The notes beneath the pieces were generated by a model. The model worked only from the letters and a program-made list of their open reading frames with translations. It searched no databases and was not told the origin of the DNA. A DNA stretch of 11,980 nt from Bacteroidota bacterium (GTDB taxonomy: Bacteria; Bacteroidota; Ignavibacteria; Ignavibacteriales; Ignavibacteriaceae), in the NCBI GenBank assembly GCA_021778375.1, contig JAJYCM010000058.1:1-11980 (forward strand), written 5' to 3'. The translations under genes and the position numbers were made by a program. The stretch's first letter is position 1. Each line of letters starts with the position of its first letter. Of the stretch, positions 1 through 5,183 are shown piece by piece.

Positions 1-196
1 GACGTCCGAAATATCCTTTAAGAAAACCGGCTATAAATTCAGCTAAACCTTCGATCACCCCAACCGTGGCCATTGATGCGCCGAGGACGGCAGTCAAAAA
101 TATTGGAGTGATGGGATAAAGCATTTCGCTGGCAATATCCGTAAATAAACTTACAAAGCCGAGAATTATTACTTGTTTTGGAATTTTTTTCATCAT
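1..196 (-). CDS. MFS transporter, N-terminal fragment (cut by window edge)
   Basis: Reading the minus strand from the ATG at 194-196 gives about 65 residues open to the left edge. They begin MMKKIPKQ and continue with a hydrophobic stretch containing SLFTDIASEMLYPITPIFL (about residues 16-34), then VGVIEGLAEFIAGFLKGYFGR at about 45-65. This resembles the first two helices of a major facilitator superfamily permease subgroup with an SLFTDxxSEM...P..P.FL signature, usually annotated as an uncharacterised or drug-efflux MFS transporter of the inner membrane. The substrate cannot be told from this fragment. The second ATG (191-193) is an equally possible start, and no strong ribosome-binding site is visible before either. 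The gene is divergent from osmC and shares a 306-base intergenic region with it. The family call is fairly sure; the exact function is open. Confidence 0.8.
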   Translation of the reverse strand, partial: MMKKIPKQVIILGFVSLFTDIASEMLYPITPIFLTAVLGASMATVGVIEGLAEFIAGFLKGYFGR

Positions 197-502
197 TATT
201 ATATTTCACTAATATTATTCTTAAAAAAAAGTAAGAGGATAAAGTCAAATCGACTTAAAGTACATTATTGTTCTCTGGAATTTTATTGATCGTTTTATAT
301 AGTAAAACAATATACTCGTTCAATTTTATATTGAAAATATATTTTTACTTCATAACATCAAAATTTTGCGATAGATGAATTGCTTCACCGCATTCAAACT
401 CTAAAACATATACAGTTAATGTGAAAGTCATCAAACTTTCTTTTGGCATCTTGCATGAAAAATGTTTAACTTAAAATCAAAAAATAATTGAAAGGATAAA
501 TT
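197..502. other. Divergent intergenic region (MFS / osmC) with several short dyads
   Basis: This 306-base AT-rich stretch has no credible gene and must hold the promoters of both divergent genes. Perfect short inverted repeats are visible: AAGTC-5-GACTT at 242-256, GTTTTA-5-TAAAAC at 292-308, TTCAAT-5-ATTGAA at 319-335 and GAAAGT-6-ACTTTC at 423-440. Their sequences differ, so they are not copies of one operator, and in such AT-rich DNA some are expected by chance. No clear sigma70 or Bacteroidetes-type promoter stood out. Confidence 0.5.
423..440. promoter_or_regulatory. Candidate operator dyad upstream of osmC
   Basis: GAAAGT and ACTTTC form a perfect 6-base inverted repeat with a 6-base spacer, ending 62 bases before the osmC start. 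A weak -35-like TTGGCA follows at 444-449, so the dyad would sit at the upstream edge of a possible promoter. It does not obviously match known OhrR operators. Its role as a binding site is inferred from position and symmetry only. Confidence 0.25.
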
Positions 503-931
503 ATGCCAATAAGAAAAGCATCTGCCGAATGGCACGGAGATTTAAAAAGCGGGAATGGAAATATTTCAACTGAGACCGGAGTTCTAAAAAACACACCATA
601 CAATTTTACATCTCGATTTGAAAACGGTAGTCAAACTAATCCGGAAGAAATATTGGGTGCAGCTCACGCCGCATGTTATTCCATGGCTCTTGCTAATGGT
701 TTGGCAAGCGCGGGATTTAAAGTTATTTCAGTTAATACCGAGGATAAAGTTCATATAGAAAAACTCGATTCCGGCTTTACAATTACTAAGATTGAAATTA
801 ATACTGAAGCAAGCGTTGATGGGATTGACAACTCCGCATTTCAAAAGTTTGCAGAAGAAACCAAGAAAGGATGTCCTGTATCAAAGGCGCTGGCATCGGT
901 TGAAATGACTTTGAGCGCAAAACTAAAATAG
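503..931 (+). CDS. osmC: OsmC-type organic hydroperoxide reductase (peroxiredoxin)
   Basis: The 142-residue product aligns almost end to end with the E. coli OsmC pattern, so it is an OsmC rather than an Ohr or a YhfA-type relative. OsmC enzymes are cytoplasmic thiol peroxidases that reduce organic hydroperoxides, work as intertwined homodimers, and are usually recycled by a lipoyl or other dithiol reductant. The two catalytic cysteines are visible: C58 in AAHAACYSMAL (peroxidatic) and C124 in KKGCPVSKAL (resolving). The active-site arginine R38 lies in NFTSRFE, followed by the family signature TNPEEILGAAHAAC. Length is normal for the family. The ATG has a good ribosome-binding site, AAAGGA at 491-496, six bases upstream. 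The gene stands alone, with a hairpin terminator 42 bases after the stop. It likely responds to oxidative or osmotic stress, though no known operator is recognised. Confidence 0.95.
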   Translation: MPIRKASAEWHGDLKSGNGNISTETGVLKNTPYNFTSRFENGSQTNPEEILGAAHAACYSMALANGLASAGFKVISVNTEDKVHIEKLDSGFTITKIEINTEASVDGIDNSAFQKFAEETKKGCPVSKALASVEMTLSAKLK

Positions 932-973
932 TAAATCTTTCTCAATGTTAAATCGAAAAATATTAATTCTAAT

Positions 974-1010
974 AAAAAATAGAGCGGCGTAAATGCTGCT
1001 CTATTTTTTT
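974..1010. terminator. Bidirectional hairpin terminator between osmC and the acetyltransferase gene
   Basis: A 15-base stem pairs 974-988 (AAAAAATAGAGCGGC) with 995-1009 (GCTGCTCTATTTTTT), with one G-U pair and a six-base loop GTAAAT. T-runs flank it on both strands, so it can end transcripts of osmC (plus) and of the converging minus-strand gene. The right arm includes the minus-strand gene's TAG stop (1001-1003), so coding and terminator sequence overlap. Confidence 0.9.
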
Positions 1011-1276
1011 ACCATTTTATCATAATTCGGGTGGTGTTCGATAAAAGTTTCAACATAAGAACATGATGGAATAATCATTAAATTGTTTTCACGGGCATAA
1101 TTTAGCGCTGTCTCTACAATTTTCCCGGCTATTCCTTTTCCACGCAATTCATTAGGAACATACGTTTTGTAATAGTCTAGAGTTACGCTGTCAATCTTTA
1201 GATATTGAAGATAAGATTCTCTTCCTTCTACAATAGAAAAAAATCTCTGGTTGTCTTTATCGTGCTTTATTTCCAA
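1001..1276 (-). CDS. Small GNAT-like N-acetyltransferase (YjdJ / NATD1-type)
   Basis: The 91-residue product matches the short single-domain GCN5-like acetyltransferase family (COG2388, Acetyltransf_CG type). The acetyl-CoA loop is visible as YVPNELRGKGIAGKIVE (about residues 39-55), followed by ALNYARENNLMIIPSCSYVETFIEHHPNY, with the conserved cysteine at position 72. These proteins carry little more than the cofactor-binding core; the acceptor substrate is unknown for most members. The start is TTG at 1274-1276. An in-frame TGA lies three codons upstream, so no earlier start is possible, and GGAG sits 10 bases before the TTG. Only about 120 bases separate it from the divergent amn gene. The stop lies inside the terminator hairpin shared with osmC. 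Family is confident; biological role unknown. Confidence 0.85.
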   Translation of the reverse strand: MEIKHDKDNQRFFSIVEGRESYLQYLKIDSVTLDYYKTYVPNELRGKGIAGKIVETALNYARENNLMIIPSCSYVETFIEHHPNYDKMVKK

Positions 1277-1286
1277 GTGAGTTCAT

Positions 1287-1290
1287 CTCC
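1287..1290 (-). promoter_or_regulatory. Ribosome-binding site supporting the TTG start of the acetyltransferase gene
   Basis: On the minus strand GGAG precedes the TTG at 1274-1276 by ten bases. The nearby ATG at 1284-1286 is out of frame with the acetyltransferase, and an in-frame TGA lies just upstream of the TTG. This site therefore decides the start. Confidence 0.6.
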
Positions 1291-1397
1291 AAAACTTTTT
1301 GAATAAAAGAGAATTTCTTAATTTGCCGGTAAATTTAATAATCTTATTGGAATAAACGATATTTTAAATCACTTAAAAATTCTGACACGAGAGTCCT

Positions 1398-2171
1398 ATG
1401 AAGACAAAATATGAAATCGCTAAGAACTGGCTTCCCCGTTATACCGGAACACCGCTAAAAGATTTTGGAGAATATTTTCTTCTCACGAATTTTAATAATT
1501 ACGTTACAAGTTTTGCTGAAAAATTTAAGTGCAATGTTAATGGAATCGGTAAACCGATGCAGACTTCAACAAACACAGAGGGTTTAACTATAATTAATTT
1601 CGGAATTGGCTCTGCAAATGCCGCAACAGTCATGGATTTATTGATTGCCGTTAAACCGAAAGGAGTTTTATTCCTCGGTAAATGCGGTGGTTTGAAACAT
1701 TCAACGGAAATCGGGCATTTTATTCTCCCAACTGCTGCAATACGCGGTGACGGTACAAGCAACGACTATCTGCCAACCGAAGTTCCAGCTCTTCCTTCTT
1801 TCAAGCTTCATAAATTTGTTTCGGAAAAAATTATTGCTCACAAACTTGAATACCGAACCGGTGTAATTTATACAACAAATCGGCGCGTATGGGAATGGGA
1901 TGAAGAATTTAAAGCTTACCTTAAAAAACTTTACACAATCGGTATTGATATGGAAACTGCCACACTTTTTATAGCGGGTCTTGTAAACGCTATTCCCCGT
2001 GGCGCTTTGTTACTTGTTTCCGATACTCCGCTGGTTCCCGAAGGAATCAAGACCGAAGAATCAGATAATATGGTTACAAAAAACTTCTCTGATCTACACC
2101 TTCAAATCGGAATAGAAGCTATGACGGAAATCGGCGTAAAAGGAGAGGCGATAAAACATTTTAAATATTAG
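1398..2171 (+). CDS. amn: AMP nucleosidase, short Bacteroidetes-type form
   Basis: This 257-residue protein belongs to the PNP/UDP phosphorylase fold (PF01048) and resembles the short AMP nucleosidases of Bacteroidetes, which lack the extra N-terminal domain of E. coli Amn (about 480 residues). The enzyme splits AMP into adenine and ribose 5-phosphate in the cytoplasm, linking purine salvage to energy balance. Visible motifs: N-terminal signature KNWLPRYTGTPLKDFGEY (9-26), phosphate/ribose-binding FGIGSANAAT (68-77), the glycine turn GKCGGL (94-99), RGDGTSNDY (116-124), purine/ribose-site GIDMETATL (182-190, with E186) and the catalytic-aspartate region VSDTP (207-211, D209). The ATG is preceded by a modest GAGAG site at 1389-1393. 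It is a single gene between the divergent acetyltransferase gene and msrAB; no strong terminator is visible after it. Confidence 0.92.
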   Translation: MKTKYEIAKNWLPRYTGTPLKDFGEYFLLTNFNNYVTSFAEKFKCNVNGIGKPMQTSTNTEGLTIINFGIGSANAATVMDLLIAVKPKGVLFLGKCGGLKHSTEIGHFILPTAAIRGDGTSNDYLPTEVPALPSFKLHKFVSEKIIAHKLEYRTGVIYTTNRRVWEWDEEFKAYLKKLYTIGIDMETATLFIAGLVNAIPRGALLLVSDTPLVPEGIKTEESDNMVTKNFSDLHLQIGIEAMTEIGVKGEAIKHFKY

Positions 2172-2264
2172 ACTTATTTAAGATCACTTTAAATCAACTT
2201 ATCAAATTTTATCTTCTTATTATTCATTATGAGCATTTCGTGAACTTTGCAAAGTAGGTTTATA

Positions 2265-2288
2265 CCGTAGTCAAATATTATTCTACGG
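2265..2288 (+). promoter_or_regulatory. Inverted repeat in the msrAB leader
   Basis: CCGTAG at 2265-2270 and CTACGG at 2283-2288 are perfect 6-base complements around a 12-base AT-rich spacer. The right arm ends eight bases before the ribosome-binding site AAAGGA (2297-2302). It could be a DNA operator or an RNA hairpin in the 5' leader. No known regulator motif is recognised. Confidence 0.35.
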
Positions 2289-2309
2289 AAAAATCGAAAG
2301 GAATAAAGA

Positions 2310-3386
2310 ATGAAGATTAACATTTTATTTTATTTGATGAGCGCATTGTTTATAAATAGCTGTTCAAAAATAGATTCAAAGGGAGATTCTGCAAGATTAT
2401 TACCTCAGTCAAATAGCAGAATGGAAACGGCAACTTTTGCCGGTGGATGCTACTGGTGTATGGATGCACCGTTTGAATCATTGGACGGTGTAAAAGAAGT
2501 AATTTCCGGGTTTGCAGGGGGGCATGTAAAGAATCCCTCTTATAATGAAGTATCAACAGGAACAACCGGCGCTGTTGAGGCAGTGCAGGTTGTATTTGAC
2601 CCTGACATTATAAGTTATTCAGAGTTACTTGATGTTTATTGGAAACAATTTGACCCAACGGACACAGGGGGGTCTTTTTATGACCGTGGCTCTCAATACA
2701 AGTCTGTGATTTTTTATAAAGATAAAACTCAAAAAAAAGTTGCCGAAGAATCAAAAGAAAGATTGGACAAGTCGGGTATTTTCAAGAATCCTATCGTTAC
2801 AAAGATTGAAAAATTTACTTCTTTCTACCCTGCAGATGATAATCAACAGCATTTTTATAAAAAAAATCCCGTAAGATTCAAAGCTTACGAGTCGGCATCA
2901 GGAAGGGAAAATTTTATAAAAGGTTTTTGGGGCGATTCAGGAATAGATAAATATAAAAAACTATCAGAGGCTGAAATGAAAAAGGAATTAACACCGCTTC
3001 AGTATGAAGTAACTCAAAAAAATGGAACCGAAAAACCATTTCAAAATGAATATTGGAATAATAATAAAGAGGGAATTTATGTGGATGTAGTTTCAGGCGA
3101 GCCTTTATTCAGTTCAAAAGATAAATTTGATTCCGGCTGCGGCTGGCCAAGCTTTACACAACCAATCGATCCAAGATACCTGGTAAAAAAAGATGATAAT
3201 TCTTTTGGAATGCAAAGAATAGAAGTGCGAAGCAAAATCGGAAATTCACATTTGGAGCATCTTTTTGACGACGGACCCACACCGACCAAATTAAGATATT
3301 GTATAAATTCTGCATCGCTTAAGTTCATACCAAAAGAAGATATGGAAAAGGATGGTTACGGTGAATTCCTGTGGCTCTTTAAATAA
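2310..3386 (+). CDS. msrAB: Lipoprotein MsrA-MsrB fusion, peptide methionine sulfoxide reductase
   Basis: This 358-residue bifunctional enzyme reduces both S (MsrA) and R (MsrB) methionine sulfoxide in oxidised proteins. Residues 1-18 form a signal peptide ending in FINSC, a plausible lipobox with C18, so the enzyme is probably anchored outside the cytoplasm. The MsrA domain spans about 38-195: catalytic C47 and neighbouring C50 in FAGGCYWCMDAPFE, then STGTTGAVEAV and FDPTDTGGSFYDRGSQYKS. The MsrB domain spans about 226-350: C277 in DSGCGWPSF, HLEHLFDDGP (314-323) and the catalytic C331 in RYCINSASLKF. The usual pair of CxxC zinc motifs in MsrB is absent (GIYVDVVSGEPLF instead), so this is a zinc-free form. 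Only five cysteines exist, counting C18. AAAGGA lies seven bases before the ATG. A thioredoxin-like partner would be needed for turnover and is not in the window. Confidence 0.95.
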   Translation: MKINILFYLMSALFINSCSKIDSKGDSARLLPQSNSRMETATFAGGCYWCMDAPFESLDGVKEVISGFAGGHVKNPSYNEVSTGTTGAVEAVQVVFDPDIISYSELLDVYWKQFDPTDTGGSFYDRGSQYKSVIFYKDKTQKKVAEESKERLDKSGIFKNPIVTKIEKFTSFYPADDNQQHFYKKNPVRFKAYESASGRENFIKGFWGDSGIDKYKKLSEAEMKKELTPLQYEVTQKNGTEKPFQNEYWNNNKEGIYVDVVSGEPLFSSKDKFDSGCGWPSFTQPIDPRYLVKKDDNSFGMQRIEVRSKIGNSHLEHLFDDGPTPTKLRYCINSASLKFIPKEDMEKDGYGEFLWLFK

Positions 3387-3460
3387 AACGAACCCTTCTG
3401 GTTTATAGAAAATATGGATACCTTTTGGGTTTTTGCCTTCTTAAATTTTAGGCAAATAAT

Positions 3461-3508
3461 AAGCTTCCTCCGATCATAAATCTAATTTATTCAGGTCAGA
3501 GGAAGCTT
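3461..3508. terminator. Long hairpin between convergent msrAB and HEAT-like genes
   Basis: AAGCTTCCTC (3461-3470) pairs perfectly with GAGGAAGCTT (3499-3508). Inside, after one C-A mismatch, GATC (3472-3475) pairs with GGTC (3494-3497), and ATAAAT-CTA-ATTTAT (3476-3490) closes the top. It lies between two converging genes, which suits a two-way terminator, but the T-tracts beside it are poor. A weaker hairpin with a run of five T (AACCC at 3391-3395, GGGTT at 3427-3431) lies closer to the msrAB stop and may be its true terminator. Confidence 0.6.
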
Positions 3509-3549
3509 TATCTTTGATAGTGAAAATATATATTCTTTACATCCAATTA

Positions 3550-3969
3550 TTACAAAACTGCTTCAAGATCATTATTCTCTTCATTCAGATTTAAGCTATC
3601 GTAGAATCCCCTACAAATCCTTCTAACTCTTTCACTATCATCAAGCTTTGCCGCTTCTTTAACTGAATATACCGCCATCGGAGTCTTAATTTTTATTAAC
3701 GAAAGTGCCGCAATAATTCTAGCTTCTTCAGTCTCTCCGTTATGTAAAATTTTCATTAAAGGAATTACACCTTCGTCAATATTGTATTCTCCCATAAAAT
3801 ACGCACAGCTTAATTTAACACCCTCGTTATCAGAATTAATTCCAATCATATAATTATCAACTACTTTTTTAGTAATCAATGAATTAGCTGAGCCGAGATT
3901 AGATTCGGCAAATAAAGAAATGCTGGAGAACAATAAAAACAAGACTGTAATTATTAGTGAATTTTTCAT
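3550..3969 (-). CDS. Small secreted HEAT-repeat-like protein
   Basis: The 139-residue product starts with a clear Sec signal peptide: MKNS, a hydrophobic core to about residue 20, and a likely cut after SLFA (A21). The mature part is alpha-helical with two HEAT-like units at about 47-77 (VKLSCAYFMGEYNIDEGVIPLMKIL) and 80-110 (ARIIAALSLIKIKTPMAVYSVKEAAK), then a partial third at 111-127. Such units make short superhelical scaffolds for protein binding, and small exported versions are common in this bacterial group, where their role is unknown. The tail (128-139) is acidic. The ATG has AGAGG (3975-3979) five bases upstream. It points toward msrAB and is separated from the VOC gene by a hairpin terminator, so it is probably transcribed alone. 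The export call is confident, the HEAT call moderate. Confidence 0.8.
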   Translation of the reverse strand: MKNSLIITVLFLLFSSISLFAESNLGSANSLITKKVVDNYMIGINSDNEGVKLSCAYFMGEYNIDEGVIPLMKILHNGETEEARIIAALSLIKIKTPMAVYSVKEAAKLDDSERVRRICRGFYDSLNLNEENNDLEAVL

Positions 3970-4110
3970 AACAGCCTCTTATGTTTTTTATGGTTAAAAA
4001 TATTTATTTAACCCGAAGGCAAAATTAATCTTTATATATTAAGATGTAAGTAATTTATGATGGCGGGTAGATTAAAATGATAATTCCCAAAAATATTTTG
4101 ATGAAAGATA

Positions 4111-4136
4111 CCGGGACAAATAGAAACTTGTCCCGG
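4111..4136 (-). terminator. Hairpin terminator after the VOC gene
   Basis: CCGGGACAA (4111-4119) and TTGTCCCGG (4128-4136) form a perfect 9-base GC-rich stem with an eight-base loop, 14 bases beyond the VOC stop codon. The T-tract on the minus strand is interrupted (TATCTTTC), so termination may be incomplete. Confidence 0.75.
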
Positions 4137-4150
4137 CATTTTAACCTTTA

Positions 4151-4501
4151 CTAATTAGTTTGATACAATCCAAGTATATTTCCATCAGGATCTTTTATCA
4201 AAGCGTAAGCACCCATTGCAGGAATAATTGTTTTTTCACGGAATATATCTCCACCCAATTCTTTTACTTTACCTATATGTTCTTCAATGGATTTTACTCT
4301 TACATGAAAAATAGTTGTTTCACCGGTAGAGACCTTATCAACTTTTCTTAGCCCCAGGGTAAAACCTTTGTGAGTGTTAAAAAGAAGGTATCCTTTGCCG
4401 AAGGGTTTGAATTCCCATCCAAATAGTTTTAGAAGAAATTCTTTACTCTTTTCGAGATCAGTAGAGGGTATTTCTGCGTGCGCTAATAAGTCTGATGCCA
4501 T
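4151..4501 (-). CDS. VOC-family (glyoxalase/bleomycin-resistance fold) protein
   Basis: The 116-residue protein has the paired beta-alpha-beta-beta-beta modules of the vicinal oxygen chelate superfamily (PF00903 type): AHAEIPSTDLEKSKEFLLKLFGWEF (7-31) opens the first module and IFHVRVKSIEEHIGKVKELGG (64-84) the second, which closes with KDPDGNILGLYQ (103-114). H8 and H66 are candidate metal ligands, but the glutamate usually found in the last strand (as in DPDGNxxEL) is replaced by G111. It is therefore unlikely to be a classical glyoxalase I. Substrate unknown; many such proteins are annotated only as VOC family. The upstream GGGA is a weak ribosome-binding site. It lies 77 bases downstream of the DUF6132-like gene on the same strand, so the two may be co-transcribed, and it is followed by a hairpin terminator. 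Confidence 0.85.
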   Translation of the reverse strand: MASDLLAHAEIPSTDLEKSKEFLLKLFGWEFKPFGKGYLLFNTHKGFTLGLRKVDKVSTGETTIFHVRVKSIEEHIGKVKELGGDIFREKTIIPAMGAYALIKDPDGNILGLYQTN

Positions 4502-4578
4502 AGTTTTATTCCCGGATATTTTTCACAAAATTTATTCGTGCTAAAAATATAAATAACTTTAATAAGAATAAACTTAAA

Positions 4579-4779
4579 TCAGCTTTTCTTTTTTTTCTTA
4601 GAAGGAAAAGCAAAGATAAGCCCAACTGCCGCGCCGTAAAGAGTACTGATATATGGGTTACTTTGGATCGGGCACCTGCCTGTAGTGCAGCCTATGAAAT
4701 AATAATAAGCAAAACCAAGCCCTCCGCCAATTAAAACAGGCAAGAACTTAATATATTTTTTGAACAATTCAGATTTCAT
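4579..4779 (-). CDS. DUF6132-like small inner-membrane protein
   Basis: This 66-residue protein has two hydrophobic helices, about residues 12-30 (FLPVLIGGGLGFAYYYFIG) and 43-59, joined by a short cysteine-bearing loop CTTGRCPIQSNPY (31-43, C31 and C36). It ends in a lysine-rich tail (KKKKK, 61-65). The pattern G-C-x3-x-C-P-I followed by SNPYISTLYGA fits the DUF6132 family of Bacteroidetes-type bacteria, whose function is unknown. The two close cysteines could form a disulfide or bind a metal, but nothing here shows that. The ribosome-binding site is weak. The VOC gene follows on the same strand. I am confident it is a real gene because of the family signature, despite its size. Confidence 0.78.
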   Translation of the reverse strand: MKSELFKKYIKFLPVLIGGGLGFAYYYFIGCTTGRCPIQSNPYISTLYGAAVGLIFAFPSKKKKKS

Positions 4780-5183
4780 TTTTTCACTTTTTATAATATT
4801 ATTTACGATAAGATGCTTTGAAAATGGAAAGGTTGCCGGGAAAAATAAGTAAATTATCTAATTAGAACTGATGAATAGAATGCATGAAAATCAGATCTGT
4901 TTTATTTATTCGGCTTCAATATTTTGAATATTTTGATTGAAATAAAAGGACATTAGAGATTCATATTATATTTGAAATTTACTGTATTATAGGAGCTAAT
5001 AAAATATTACTTTGTTGCTCTCCCTTAGCAATTTGAAGTCGGCCATTTTGTCACACCTTAGCCATTTTTCCTTCTGTTTTTTGCCTAAATTTTCCCCATT
5101 TCTGCCACGGCAGAGAAGATGACATTTAATTTTACGATCTTGCACTTACTAATTATATCTTCCTATGTTCCATAAAAAATATC
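4780..5183. other. Gene-free stretch with short repeats
   Basis: No credible coding region was found on either strand. It must hold the promoter of the DUF6132-like gene and the 3' end of the lipoprotein transcript. Visible structure: a tandem AATATTTTG pair at 4918-4935, two direct copies of GCCATTTT at 5042-5049 and 5061-5068 (period 19), and a small hairpin TCTGC-CACG-GCAGA at 5101-5114. No T-rich terminator follows the lipoprotein gene. Confidence 0.5.

Noticed and set aside
39..248. Minus-strand open frame of 69 codons at the left edge
   Set aside because: It overlaps the MFS fragment in another frame. The MFS frame gives a recognisable transporter N-terminus, while this one gives an unpatterned peptide.
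1499..1762. Minus-strand open frame inside amn
   Set aside because: It is a shadow of the well-supported AMP nucleosidase gene, with no family-like sequence or ribosome-binding site.
3077..3328. Minus-strand open frame inside msrAB
   Set aside because: It lies opposite the MsrB catalytic domain and has no recognisable pattern.
4793..4822. Possible promoter (TTCAAA, 18 bases, TATTAT) for the DUF6132-like gene
   Set aside because: It would put the transcription start only a few bases before the ATG and inside the likely ribosome-binding region; matches like this are common in AT-rich DNA.
4861..4940. Short plus-strand reading frame starting near 4871
   Set aside because: It has under 20 codons, no ribosome-binding site and no recognisable sequence.
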